Assembly: GCA_041856085.1 (NCBI GenBank) | Contig: JBHAFL010000050.1 | Span: forward strand, 1 to 14,016 | Direction: 5' to 3' | DNA length: 14,016 nucleotides | Source of the DNA: RUG754 sp041856085 | Lineage (GTDB): Bacteria > Bacillota > Clostridia > Peptostreptococcales > Anaerovoracaceae | In this document: positions 6,562 through 14,016 of the stretch, one piece after another | Numbering within the stretch: position 1 is the stretch's first letter | Layout: every line of letters begins with the position of its first letter | The notes under the pieces: generated by a model | What the model was told of the DNA's origin: nothing | Databases searched by the model: none | The model's input: the letters and a program-made list of their open reading frames with translations, nothing else | Position numbers and translations under genes: made by a program

Positions 6562-6591
6562 ATTCTACCACAAACCTCTCGACGTCTTCAA
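6562..6591 (-). promoter_or_regulatory. Promoter of the small membrane protein/EamA operon
   Basis: On the minus strand, TTGAAG (6586-6591), 18 bp, then TAGAAT (6562-6567) preceded by TGG, giving an extended -10. It faces away from the promoter of the aminopeptidase gene. Confidence 0.65.
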
Positions 6592-6641
6592 TATATTATA
6601 AAAAAATACGCTTCTTATGTGATTTTTTGCTCATACGCGCA

Positions 6642-6670
6642 TTGAAACGAAAGCTCGGTTGTGTTAAACT
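6642..6670 (+). promoter_or_regulatory. Promoter of the Xaa-Pro aminopeptidase gene
   Basis: TTGAAA (6642-6647), a 17-bp spacer and TAAACT (6665-6670) with TGT before it (extended -10). The AGGAGG ribosome site at 6683-6688 follows. Confidence 0.6.
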
Positions 6671-6695
6671 TTAGTAAGTTTTAGGAGGAATTGAT

Positions 6696-8468
6696 ATGCA
6701 AAAAATCAATATGAGACTCGACCTCTTGAGAGGCGAAATGCTAAAAGAAAACATAGATTACTATATAGTCCTCTCCGACGACTTCCACTCTTCGGAATAT
6801 GTGGACAATTACTTCAAGGTCAGAGAATTCCTTTCGGGTTTTAACGGCTCCGCCGGTACCCTGCTCATTTCTCTGAAAGACGCGCGGCTTTGGACCGACG
6901 GCAGATATTTTCTCCAAGCCGAGGAGCAGCTGAGAGGTAGCGAAATAATCCTTATGAAGCAGGGAGAATCGGGCGTACCGGATCTTGAGGACTATCTTAA
7001 AACAAACATTCTGTTCGGTCAGTGTGTGGGCTATGACGGCAGAACCGTTAACGGCGCTTTCTCGAAAGAGCTGAAATCAGCTCTTTCCGGCAAGAACGCG
7101 TCCTTTAAGACCGAGTTCGACCTTGCGGGCAGGATATGGGATGACCGCCCCGCTTTTCCGGCAGGTCCTATAACTCTTTTAAGCGAAAAATACGCGGGGA
7201 AGTCCGTTTCCGACAAGCTTGCCGACCTGAGAGCGGCATACAGGTACAAGGGCTGCGACGCGATTCTTATATCCTCGCTTGCAGACATAGCGTGGCTGTA
7301 TAATTTTCGCGGCTCAGACGTTCTCTATACTCCCGTCGCAATGGCGTACACCTTAGTCAATGACGACGAAGCGATACTCTATATCGCGGAGGAGGCTCTC
7401 TCCTCCGAAGTAAGAGACGCCCTCGCACCTCTCGGTATATCCTTTAAGCCGTATTATGATATTTATGACGAGGTTAAATCAATTGGCGGCATAGTTATGG
7501 CAGATGACTCCTCGGTAAACGAAACCCTCCTCTCCTCAATCAGTACGCCTTTAATATGCGAAAATCCTACGTCCTTGTCAAAGGCGATAAAAAACGAAGT
7601 TGAAATAGATAATTTCAGAAGAGCCCATATCATTGACGGTATCGCTCTGACCAAGACAATATTTTGGTTGAAAAAATTATCCGCAAGCGGCGAGCTTCAC
7701 GCGGAAACCGAGAGAAGCGTCGAAGCTCATCTCACTGAGCTAAGGAGTGTTCAGGACGGATTCATATCGCTCAGCTTCGATTCAATCGTAGCAACCGGTG
7801 AGCACGGAGCGATAGTTCACTATGAGCCTACCGAAGAAAACGACAGACACATAGAGGACGGTTTTCTTTTGATAGACACCGGCGGGCATTACCTTACGGG
7901 CACAACTGACGTCACAAGAACCGTATCCGTAGGCGAAATAAGCGACGAAATGAAAACGTCATACACGGCGGTTCTTAAGGGGAACCTTGCCCTCGGCGCC
8001 GCGCGTTTCCCCGACGGGACTATAGGAGCCTCCCTCGACGTGCTCGCCAGAAAAGCGCTTTGGGATATGGGGCTTGATTATAATCATGGCACGGGACACG
8101 GCGTAGGCTATATGCTCAGCGTACACGAAGGTCCTAACTCTATTAGGAAGCTGACTCCTAAGGGCAAGCTCGGAGTCCCTCTTGTCGCCGGCATGATAAC
8201 CTCAAACGAGCCCGGTCTTTATGTAGCCGGAAAATACGGAATAAGGATAGAGAACCTTATCCTCACGGTTGCCGACGAAAACGGGTTCAACCATTTCGAT
8301 ACCCTAACGCTCGCCCCTTACGACAGGGCTTCGATTATACCTGATATGCTTACGGCTGACGAGCTTAACAGCCTGAACGACTACAATCAAAAATTATTCG
8401 AGATAATCGCACCTCATCTCACAGAAGAAGAGCGTTTATGGCTCAAAAGCGAAACCGCCGCGTTTTAG
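6696..8468 (+). CDS. Xaa-Pro aminopeptidase (M24B), long three-domain form
   Basis: A 590 aa cytoplasmic metallopeptidase removing an N-terminal residue ahead of proline. Its length matches the ~600 aa three-domain form rather than the shorter ~440 aa PepP. Two creatinase-like N-terminal domains (about 5-130 and 150-300; FLSGFNGSAGTLLIS and LWTDGRYFLQAEEQL in the first) precede the pita-bread catalytic domain. The predicted metal ligands are all present: D394 (LLIDTGG), D405 (GTTDVTRT), H468 (GTGHGVG), E505 (SNEPGLY) and E519 (GIRIENL), with H375 (GAIVHY) as the usual active-site histidine. AGGAGG lies 7 nt before the ATG. It is transcribed alone, divergent from the EamA operon and convergent with the E2-like gene. 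Confidence 0.97.
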   Translation: MQKINMRLDLLRGEMLKENIDYYIVLSDDFHSSEYVDNYFKVREFLSGFNGSAGTLLISLKDARLWTDGRYFLQAEEQLRGSEIILMKQGESGVPDLEDYLKTNILFGQCVGYDGRTVNGAFSKELKSALSGKNASFKTEFDLAGRIWDDRPAFPAGPITLLSEKYAGKSVSDKLADLRAAYRYKGCDAILISSLADIAWLYNFRGSDVLYTPVAMAYTLVNDDEAILYIAEEALSSEVRDALAPLGISFKPYYDIYDEVKSIGGIVMADDSSVNETLLSSISTPLICENPTSLSKAIKNEVEIDNFRRAHIIDGIALTKTIFWLKKLSASGELHAETERSVEAHLTELRSVQDGFISLSFDSIVATGEHGAIVHYEPTEENDRHIEDGFLLIDTGGHYLTGTTDVTRTVSVGEISDEMKTSYTAVLKGNLALGAARFPDGTIGASLDVLARKALWDMGLDYNHGTGHGVGYMLSVHEGPNSIRKLTPKGKLGVPLVAGMITSNEPGLYVAGKYGIRIENLILTVADENGFNHFDTLTLAPYDRASIIPDMLTADELNSLNDYNQKLFEIIAPHLTEEERLWLKSETAAF

Positions 8469-8487
8469 AGAATAGTTTTAGAGAATA
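8462..8487. repeat. 13-bp tandem duplication at the end of the aminopeptidase gene
   Basis: GTTTTAGAGAATA occurs twice back to back (8462-8474 and 8475-8487). The first copy contains the gene's TAG stop, so the duplication leaves a second, unused stop-bearing copy downstream. Confidence 0.95.
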
Positions 8488-8492
8488 AAGAT

Positions 8493-8540
8493 AGACCGAT
8501 ACCCGCCCTAACGGCATGAAACGGTATCGGTCTTATTTTT
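8493..8540 (+). terminator. Terminator between convergent aminopeptidase and E2-like genes
   Basis: AGACCGATACC (8493-8503) and GGTATCGGTCT (8523-8533) form a perfect 11-bp stem around a 19-nt loop, followed by TATTTTTT on the plus strand. It probably also slows minus-strand transcripts, where the T-run is weaker. Confidence 0.85.
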
Positions 8541-8543
8541 TCA

Positions 8544-9416
8544 CTATTTGTTTATCCATTTCGGATTCTTTTTTCTGACCTCGGGGTCGTGTACTACTTT
8601 TTCGGGTCTCGTTTCAAGAATCTCAGGCTGCTCCAGGTAGCGTTTCAGTTCTCTGAAGCATCTGCCGAAATAATGCCCGCCGGCGATTCTTTCGTCGGTT
8701 ACAATTCCGATTCTCATTACCTTTTTTTGATAAGGCTGATTATCGTCGTCAAGCATTACTTTCATAATAGGCTGCCCCATAGAGGCGAATATTCCCGTGG
8801 TGCCGAATTCGTAGAGATGATGATACACCGTATCCGTCCTTATGGACGCGAGATTGGTGATGAAGAGAGATGTGTGAAACGGGCTTGCGTCTATGAGGAA
8901 GAACGGTAAACCTATATATCTGTCCCATACCTTAAACACGCCTATAGCCGTTCTTAAAAGAAACGGTATCGAAATAAGTCTGCTCATTATTCTGTCGAGA
9001 GAGTTGTCAGAATCCGATTTTCGATTCAGCTCTATAGTTGAATTCAGCTTCTCGCTTACCGTGAAAATATCATCGTCAAGGTCGAAATAGAGCTTGCTGA
9101 CCGTGTCCCCTAAGCCGCCTTTCTTAAGGGTGACAAAGGAAACGCAGAAATGATTCCTCGTATACACTTTTTTGTTCATTATGAACCTGTTCAGAAGCGG
9201 ATTCTGAGAAACTAATCTGAGGTACGCGGCAATTATTACAGCCATATGGCTGATTTGCTTTCCCTCTTTGCGGCATTTTCTGATATAATCCTGAATTATT
9301 TCAAGATCTATATCCACTTTAATACTGTTAGAGGCGTCATAGCGCTTGGGCATTATGAAAGGGACTATCTCATACATAGGGTCTTTTGAATATACCCTAT
9401 ATCCGTCATTTCTCAT
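8544..9416 (-). CDS. E2/CAT-fold acyltransferase-like protein with altered active site
   Basis: A 290 aa stand-alone protein resembling the catalytic domain of 2-oxoacid dehydrogenase E2 acyltransferases, with no lipoyl or E1/E3-binding domain. The best landmark is near the C-terminus: TDERIAGGHYFGRCFRELKRYLEQPE (split here as TDERIAGG, 240-247, and FRELKRYLEQPE, 254-265), which aligns with the E2 active-site DHRxxDG followed by FLxxLKxxLExP. Here the catalytic His is Glu242 and the DG is GG, so normal acyl transfer from lipoamide is unlikely. Residues 140-175 carry a hydrophobic stretch (MSRLISIPFLLRTAIGVFKVW) that may sit at a membrane. The start ATG has a weak AGAGAG upstream and a good promoter at 9463-9492. 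It is a single gene with no dehydrogenase subunits nearby; substrate and role are unknown. Confidence 0.8.
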   Translation of the reverse strand: MRNDGYRVYSKDPMYEIVPFIMPKRYDASNSIKVDIDLEIIQDYIRKCRKEGKQISHMAVIIAAYLRLVSQNPLLNRFIMNKKVYTRNHFCVSFVTLKKGGLGDTVSKLYFDLDDDIFTVSEKLNSTIELNRKSDSDNSLDRIMSRLISIPFLLRTAIGVFKVWDRYIGLPFFLIDASPFHTSLFITNLASIRTDTVYHHLYEFGTTGIFASMGQPIMKVMLDDDNQPYQKKVMRIGIVTDERIAGGHYFGRCFRELKRYLEQPEILETRPEKVVHDPEVRKKNPKWINK

Positions 9417-9462
9417 AGTTTATATCTCTCTTTCGTTCACATTTTTTCCAATGCTGTATCAA

Positions 9463-9492
9463 ATAATATCATAAAATCACATATTGTGTAAA
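9463..9492 (-). promoter_or_regulatory. Promoter of the E2-like gene
   Basis: Minus-strand TTTACA (9487-9492), 18 bp, then TATTAT (9463-9468) preceded by TGA, an extended -10. It lies 47 bp before the ATG. Confidence 0.6.
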
Positions 9493-9560
9493 TACATTTA
9501 TCTTCTCCCGCTTGTCATTCACCGCCCGCCGGTTTTCGTTACAGCCCGCCGGATTGTTCT

Positions 9561-10466
9561 TCAGCTTTTCATCTCATCGGTCGCGCAAATAATTATACCG
9601 GCAACCATAAGAGCAAGCCCGATTACCGTATATAAGCCCCACGGGTCTTTCATTATCATTATGCCTGAAATTACGCCGACGATATTGATTGCGTTGGTCT
9701 GAATGCTTGCCGCAATTGTCGCGGATAGCTTTCCGAGATTATAATTATAAAGGAAATAACATACGAAACCGCAGCCGAGCCCGAGAAACAGAATCGATGC
9801 CGTCGCTTCGCTTACCGAGAAAAAAACCTTATACGGGTGGAATCCGTTCCCCATTATCAGGCTCAGCGCCGTATAGAACACGCCTCCCCCTATACACATA
9901 GCCGTCGTAATCTCAATAGTCGAAAACGATTTTGACGCATAGTCCGTACTTATGCAATACGCACCGCCCACCGTAATCGCCAAAAAAAGCGCCGCATATC
10001 CCATAATCGCCGAACCCGACGACGCGGCAGGCCCGAAAGCTATGCAGCACACAACCCCCGCGAAGCCGATTGCCACGCCGAGCAGCGACCTTTTCCCAGT
10101 GCTTTTTCTGAGTATCAGCGCGTTCTCGACGACTACCATAATAGGCACGGCGGCTATCATTATAGAGCTCTCCGAAGCCGTGGTAAGGTCAATGCCTATA
10201 CATTCGAATATCGCGTAAAGGCAGGGTTGAAACAAAACTGTCATAGCAAGAAGCCTCAAGTTTTTTCCCCTATAGTCAACCTTAATCACCCTGATTGCAA
10301 TCAAGAGCATAAATGCCGCCATCGTGACTCCCCATCTCAGCGCCAGAACCTCATAGGCGTTAAGCCCCTCAAGGGCAATTTTCGTTACAAGAAACGATAG
10401 CCCCCAAATGAGGGCTACAACCGCGAACAGGATATATGAAATTATTTTACCGTACTTTTCGTTCAT
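9561..10466 (-). CDS. EamA/DMT-family transporter (second copy, distinct)
   Basis: A 301 aa polytopic inner-membrane protein with two EamA halves and about ten spans. It starts with a hydrophilic tail, then ILFAVVALIWGLSFLVTKIA with the usual WG(x)SF(x) pattern, and ends IGLALMVAGIIICATDE. It shares fold but little visible identity with the EamA protein at 5286-6152, so it is probably not a recent duplicate. The ATG at 10464-10466 is preferred because the hydrophobic first span begins right after it; the ribosome site is weak (GAAAGAG very close to the start), and a TTG 12 codons upstream has none. No clear terminator follows; the downstream gap contains GCCCGCCGG twice, 20 bp apart (9524 and 9544). 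Substrate unknown. Confidence 0.9.
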   Translation of the reverse strand: MNEKYGKIISYILFAVVALIWGLSFLVTKIALEGLNAYEVLALRWGVTMAAFMLLIAIRVIKVDYRGKNLRLLAMTVLFQPCLYAIFECIGIDLTTASESSIMIAAVPIMVVVENALILRKSTGKRSLLGVAIGFAGVVCCIAFGPAASSGSAIMGYAALFLAITVGGAYCISTDYASKSFSTIEITTAMCIGGGVFYTALSLIMGNGFHPYKVFFSVSEATASILFLGLGCGFVCYFLYNYNLGKLSATIAASIQTNAINIVGVISGIMIMKDPWGLYTVIGLALMVAGIIICATDEMKS

Positions 10467-10699
10467 AGCTCTTTCGAGGGAAGTTCGTCCGATACCGTCC
10501 AAGTGTTTGCCAATGCATATTTCGTCTTAAATGCTTCTTGCTGTGCTAACCGTCCCGTTTTATACATTTTAACACAACATAATCCGAGGGCGCTATATAT
10601 TTTTATATATTTTTGCTTCAACTTAGCTTCGATAACATACTTTTTTGTACAAAAATGCGCATTAGCAGACCGCTGAACGTCCGAATATATATTCCGGCA

Positions 10700-10727
10700 G
10701 GTAAATCAGCGTTAAATAGCGGTAAAT
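10700..10727. repeat. Three phased heptamers G(G/T)TAAAT
   Basis: GGTAAAT at 10700-10706, GTTAAAT at 10711-10717 and GGTAAAT at 10721-10727, spaced 11 and 10 bp, i.e. one helical turn, ending 26 bp before the -35 of the ATP-grasp promoter. This is a plausible activator site; no regulator is identified. Confidence 0.45.
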
Positions 10728-10752
10728 TGCTTGTTTTTTTAGCAAAGAATTA

Positions 10753-10781
10753 GTTTACTTGTTTATTTTTTGTGATATAAT
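10753..10781 (+). promoter_or_regulatory. Promoter of the ATP-grasp/permease operon
   Basis: TATAAT (10776-10781) preceded by TGTGA (extended -10), with a weak TTTAC-type -35 at 10753-10759, 16-17 bp upstream. The GGAGG ribosome site follows at 10798-10802. Confidence 0.7.
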
Positions 10782-10807
10782 ACTCTGGCTAATAAATGGA
10801 GGAAAAA

Positions 10808-12364
10808 ATGAGCATTTTAGACATATTAAAAAGGGCTGACAGGCTCGTTTCGGCGACCGACAGCAGAAAAGAATTAAAGCGTGCCGTTCGACTCGTTAAA
10901 AAGAGGGATCTGGACTTAGAGAAAAAATATAACAAGGGAGTCAAGGACGACCTTGTATACTCGAAAAAAGGCGACGTCAAGCTGAGCGAAGAGGAAAAAA
11001 AAGAAATCCACGAATACTGGTCAAAATACAGCTTTGCGGCGATTCCCGATTTATCAATCTTCGAAGCGTATTATAACCGCACCGGCATTAAAGACCCCCG
11101 CTTCGTCCCATACTATTTCAGGAAGTTTTTTAGAGATGACTTCAGGAATCCGGAGTACAGAACCGTGTTGCAGGACAAGTCTTATCTCCCAAAAATCTAC
11201 TCTAAATTAAGACAGCCCCGCACTATCGTGAGAAGGCTTGAGAATGTTTTTCTGGATACGGATTTTGAGCATATATCTACGGAAGAAGCCGTTAAACGCT
11301 GCTTCGAAGTAATCTCATCCGGCAGAGAAATAGCTTTCAAAGCTACTCTTTCGGGCGGCGGCGGCGTTTCTCTTATGTTTATTAAAACCGCTACCGAGGA
11401 GGAGCTTTATAATTACATCGACTCCTACGGAAATAATTTCATCGTTCAGGAAGCTATAATGCAGCACCCTGCAATGGCAGCGCTGAATCCTATGACGGTT
11501 AACTGTATAAGGCTTGTTACCTTTATGTTTCACGGCAAGATATATCCGCTGTCTCCAATCGTTAAAGTCGGCAGTCCTAAGCACAGAGTTGACAATTACA
11601 AGCACGGCGGTCACATTATCGGCGTTGACCTTAAAACAGGCCGTACTAATAACTGGGCTCTGAGCGCCGACTATAATCGTACCTCCGTACTCCCCTCAGG
11701 CTGCGACCTCAGCGACGGCTATGAGATTCCTTTCTTCGATGAGCTTGTTAAAAAAGCAATAGCCTGCCATTATGAAGTTCCTAAAATGCCTATGATAGGT
11801 TGGGATATCGCCATAGATGAAGAAGGCCCCGTGCTTATCGAACCTAACTTCGCTTGTGACTATAAGATGAATCAAGCTGTTAACGGCCCGCTCTTCGGAG
11901 ATTTGAGCGATGAAGTCTTCGATTACTTCTTCCTCGATATGTACTATAAGCTGAAAAACGACAAGGACTGGCTTTATAGAGAACACTACGACTATATCGA
12001 AATTGAAAAATACATAGGCAAACACAGTATTGTCAATATCCCCGCCTCTATTGACGGGAAAAAAGTCAAATCGATACTCGCAAAAGCATTCTACCGCAAT
12101 CTTACGGTAAAAGAAGTATACATGCCCGATAGCGTCGAGACAGTCGGAAAGAGGATTTTCGCACGAGCGTCTTCCTTGAAAAAAGTCCGCCTATCCTCTA
12201 AAGTCCGGATGCTCCCCGACGAGACCTTTATGGAATGTGAAAGCTTGGAGGCTGTAGAGAACCTTGAGCAGCTCAAATATATAGGAGTGAACTGTTTCAA
12301 GCACTGCGATAAAATGCCGCAAAGCAAAAATATATTTGCAAGCATAAAATCCGAATCCAAATAA
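10808..12364 (+). CDS. Sugar-transfer-associated ATP-grasp enzyme fused to BspA-type leucine-rich repeats
   Basis: A 518 aa protein. Residues ~70-385 match the ATP-grasp family linked to polysaccharide assembly (ATPgrasp_ST): KATLSGGGGVSL (178-189, nucleotide-binding Lys and Gly loop), FIVQEAIMQHPAMAALNP (211-228), NCIRLVTF (232-239), VDNYKHGGHIIGVD (261-274) and GWDIAIDEEGPVLIEPN (331-347, metal-binding acids). It probably ligates an acyl or amino acid group to an amine or sugar acceptor using ATP. Residues ~400-505 form leucine-rich repeats of the BspA/LRR_5 kind (IPASIDGKKVKSI, AFYRNLTVKEVYMPDSV, SLKKVRLSSKV, CESLEAV). The basic helical N-terminus (1-60) is not a signal peptide, so the protein is cytoplasmic. 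ATG 10808 is chosen for GGAGG 5 nt upstream. The permease starts 36 bp downstream and shares the transcript. Confidence 0.9.
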   Translation: MSILDILKRADRLVSATDSRKELKRAVRLVKKRDLDLEKKYNKGVKDDLVYSKKGDVKLSEEEKKEIHEYWSKYSFAAIPDLSIFEAYYNRTGIKDPRFVPYYFRKFFRDDFRNPEYRTVLQDKSYLPKIYSKLRQPRTIVRRLENVFLDTDFEHISTEEAVKRCFEVISSGREIAFKATLSGGGGVSLMFIKTATEEELYNYIDSYGNNFIVQEAIMQHPAMAALNPMTVNCIRLVTFMFHGKIYPLSPIVKVGSPKHRVDNYKHGGHIIGVDLKTGRTNNWALSADYNRTSVLPSGCDLSDGYEIPFFDELVKKAIACHYEVPKMPMIGWDIAIDEEGPVLIEPNFACDYKMNQAVNGPLFGDLSDEVFDYFFLDMYYKLKNDKDWLYREHYDYIEIEKYIGKHSIVNIPASIDGKKVKSILAKAFYRNLTVKEVYMPDSVETVGKRIFARASSLKKVRLSSKVRMLPDETFMECESLEAVENLEQLKYIGVNCFKHCDKMPQSKNIFASIKSESK

Positions 12365-12400
12365 ACCATAGCTTATTTATAACTTTAACGGAGAAAAGAA

Positions 12401-13798
12401 ATGAATGAAGGACAAAAATTAGAAAAAAAACTTTCGCCTTTGAATGTTTGGGCGCTCGCGCTCGGCTGCATAATAGGCTGGGGCGCTTTCGTAATGCCCG
12501 GCAATACTTTCCTGCCTAAAAGCGGCCCGCTCGGCACCTTGATTGCAATGTCAATCGGCGCACTTGTGATGATAGTAATATCGTTCAACTATAACTATAT
12601 GATTAACCGCTTCACGGTTGCAGGAGGTGAATTTACCTACGCGCAAAAGGCTTTCGGACAAAACCACGCTTTCATATGTTCGTGGTTCCTCGGACTCTCA
12701 TATCTCGCTATAGTTCCGTTAAACGCGACCGCGCTCGCTCTTATCGGGAGAAATCTCCTGAACGGGATATTCGAGGTAGGCTTCCATTACACCGTCGCAG
12801 GTTACGACGTTTATTTCGGCGAGATACTTTTGGCCTGCTTCGCGCTCATACTCTTCGCTGTCTTAAGTATCTTCGGGGTAAAATTCGCGGGCTTTTTCCA
12901 GACCCTCATAGTTGCGGTGCTCGTGCTCGGCGTCCTCACGGTCGGCCTCGCAGCTATTTTCAGCGATAAGGCCTCAATGGCAAATCTCACTCCTCTGTTC
13001 GCGCCGGAAGTACCTAAGCTGAACGGCATACTCGCCGTAGTTGCCGTGGCTCCTTGGGCGTTTGTAGGCTTCGATACCGTTCCTCAGGCGTCGGAAGAGT
13101 TTAACTTCTCAGCAAAAAAGACAAAGTTCATTATGGTAGTTTCGATTATATTCGGCGCCGCCGTATATGTGTCGCTGAACACCGTTACCGCGTCCGTGGT
13201 TCCCGAGGGATATGCGACATGGAACGAGTACATCTCAGACTTAGGCAATCTCAGCGGACTCATTTCACTCCCTACATTCTATACCGCTCACCAACTCCTC
13301 GGCAATGCAGGTCTCGTCGTTTTAGGGCTCGCGGTATGCTGTGCCATACTCTCCGGAATTATCGGCTTCTATATGGCTACAAGTCGTCTGCTCCTCTCAA
13401 TGTCGAGAGAAAATGTTCTGCCGCAATGGTTCGGCAGAATTGACAAAAAACACAAAACGCCAAAGAACGCCATCCTCTTCGTTATGCTCATCGCCTTAAT
13501 CGCACCGTTCTTCGGAAGAACAGCGCTCGGCTGGATTGTGGATATGTCGTCGCTCGGTGCGGCAATCGGTTACGGCTATACCTCCCTCGCCGCACTCAAG
13601 TTCGCTAAAACCGAGGGGGATAAATCAATCGTATTCACCGGAATACTCGGAAGCATATTCGCACTCATATTCTGTGTACTGCTCTTAGTGCCTATTCCGA
13701 TGTTCTCCTGCTCTCTCGGAAAAGAATCATACATAAGCCTAATCGTATGGATAGTGCTCGGACTGATTTTTTACCTCAGCAGTAAAAAACAAGCATAG
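12401..13798 (+). CDS. APC-superfamily amino acid/polyamine permease
   Basis: A 465 aa inner-membrane transporter with about twelve spans. The first span contains the unwound-helix signature GCIIGWGAFVMPG (about 22-34), typical of the substrate site in APC carriers. Further matches are VAGGEFTYAQKAFG, WAFVGFDTVPQASEEF and FYMATSRLLLSMSRENVLPQWFGRI, all normal family patterns. Length is normal and no residue looks missing. GGAG lies 7 nt before the ATG. It follows the ATP-grasp-LRR gene by 36 bp with no terminator between, so the two are probably one operon; the permease may supply an amino acid used by the ligase, which is inference. The next element is the terminator at 13813-13844. Confidence 0.95.
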   Translation: MNEGQKLEKKLSPLNVWALALGCIIGWGAFVMPGNTFLPKSGPLGTLIAMSIGALVMIVISFNYNYMINRFTVAGGEFTYAQKAFGQNHAFICSWFLGLSYLAIVPLNATALALIGRNLLNGIFEVGFHYTVAGYDVYFGEILLACFALILFAVLSIFGVKFAGFFQTLIVAVLVLGVLTVGLAAIFSDKASMANLTPLFAPEVPKLNGILAVVAVAPWAFVGFDTVPQASEEFNFSAKKTKFIMVVSIIFGAAVYVSLNTVTASVVPEGYATWNEYISDLGNLSGLISLPTFYTAHQLLGNAGLVVLGLAVCCAILSGIIGFYMATSRLLLSMSRENVLPQWFGRIDKKHKTPKNAILFVMLIALIAPFFGRTALGWIVDMSSLGAAIGYGYTSLAALKFAKTEGDKSIVFTGILGSIFALIFCVLLLVPIPMFSCSLGKESYISLIVWIVLGLIFYLSSKKQA

Positions 13799-13812
13799 TG
13801 CTCCGTGAACAC

Positions 13813-13844
13813 AAAAGACGCATAGTGAAAAATGCGTCTTTTTT
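13813..13844 (+). terminator. Rho-independent terminator of the ATP-grasp/permease operon
   Basis: AAAAGACGCAT (13813-13823) and ATGCGTCTTTT (13832-13842) form a perfect 11-bp stem with an 8-nt loop and a T-run. It can work in both directions because the stem is flanked by A and T runs. Confidence 0.93.
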
Positions 13845-13859
13845 ATCGCCAATAGAACG

Positions 13860-14016
13860 TGAAATTGTGGTATAATAACCTCACGGCGTAAGCCGCCGCT
13901 CTGCTATGCAGACCGACGGACGCCTGAGAGAACATTGTATCATAATTTGTGAGCTGCGCTCACCGCGGCTACGCCGCTAACAGCCTTGCTTCGCAAGTCT
14001 GAAATTGTGGTATAAT
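13860..14016. repeat. Promoter-like repeat with a cluster of mini-hairpins, continues past the window
   Basis: TGAAATTGTGGTATAAT occurs exactly at 13860-13876 and 14000-14016 (140 bp apart). A degenerate copy, GAACATTGTATCATAAT, lies at 13930-13946, giving a ~70-bp period. Between them are tiny perfect inverted repeats: CGGC-GTAA-GCCG (13884-13895), TCTGC-TAT-GCAGA (13900-13912), GTGAGC-TGC-GCTCAC (13949-13963), GCGGC-TAC-GCCGC (13965-13977) and CTTGC-TTC-GCAAG (13985-13997). The 17-mer contains an extended -10 (TGGTATAAT). No coding frame is evident. Function unknown; a dispersed intergenic repeat family or small-RNA locus is possible. Confidence 0.8.

Larger units (their letters stand above)
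10467..10807. other. 341-bp divergent intergenic region
   Basis: No gene is seen. On the minus strand, TGTTAAAAT near 10567-10575 could be an extended -10 for the EamA gene, without a good -35. The stretch 10590-10615 is AT-rich with TATATATTTT repeated. A 12-bp palindrome, GAATATATATTC, sits at 10683-10694. Three phased heptamers (10700-10727) and a promoter (10753-10781) precede the ATP-grasp gene. Confidence 0.5.

Noticed and set aside
12676..12969. 97-codon Arg-rich plus-strand frame inside the permease
   Set aside because: Shadow of the APC permease coding frame; low-complexity Arg-rich product and no ribosome site.
13860..14016. CRISPR array at the right edge
   Set aside because: Only two exact copies of a 17-mer 140 bp apart with a degenerate copy between. 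The intervening DNA is hairpin-rich rather than unique spacers of even length, and there are no cas genes.

Overview
The window looks like DNA from a Gram-positive Clostridia-type bacterium (Bacillota). The basis is strong GGAGG ribosome binding sites, TTGACA/TATAAT promoters often with an extended TGn -10, and a RepA plus MobV mobilisation module of the type common in gut Clostridia. No rRNA or species marker is present, so placement below class is not supported.

Region 1 (1-1900) is visibly AT-rich and read on the minus strand. It holds a 3'-truncated M20-family amidohydrolase (cut by the window edge). Before it in the same transcript direction is an odd chimeric gene: the N-terminal part of an SseB-like protein joined to the C-terminal half of a family 4 (GT-B) diacylglycerol-glucosyltransferase-like enzyme.

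Region 2 (about 1900-5000) has higher GC and is a small mobilisable-element remnant. It has an XRE repressor on the minus strand facing away from a control region with two matching TCCG-N6-CGGA palindromes, a RepA-like initiator reading frame broken by an in-frame amber codon, an intact MobV relaxase, a small charged protein, and a strong terminator. It ends beside the 3' end of a tRNA-Arg(ACG) gene, a common integration target, but no integrase and no second att copy is visible.

Region 3 (5100-13850) looks like ordinary chromosome. It contains tRNA-Arg with a consensus promoter, an EamA exporter coupled to a small membrane protein, and an Xaa-Pro aminopeptidase (M24B). Convergent to the aminopeptidase is an E2-acyltransferase-like protein with a substituted catalytic motif. 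A second EamA transporter follows. Then comes a likely two-gene operon of a sugar-transfer-associated ATP-grasp enzyme fused to BspA-type leucine-rich repeats and an APC-family amino acid permease, closed by a good terminator.

Region 4 (13860-14016, continuing past the edge) is non-coding. It has a promoter-like 17-mer repeated exactly 140 bp apart, with a degenerate copy midway, and a run of tiny perfect hairpins with 3-4 nt loops between the copies.

The points most worth a second look are the SseB/glycosyltransferase chimera, the hairpin/promoter repeat at the right edge, the paired operators with the amber-interrupted repA, the ATP-grasp-LRR fusion, and the composition break between the two flanks of the mobile element.
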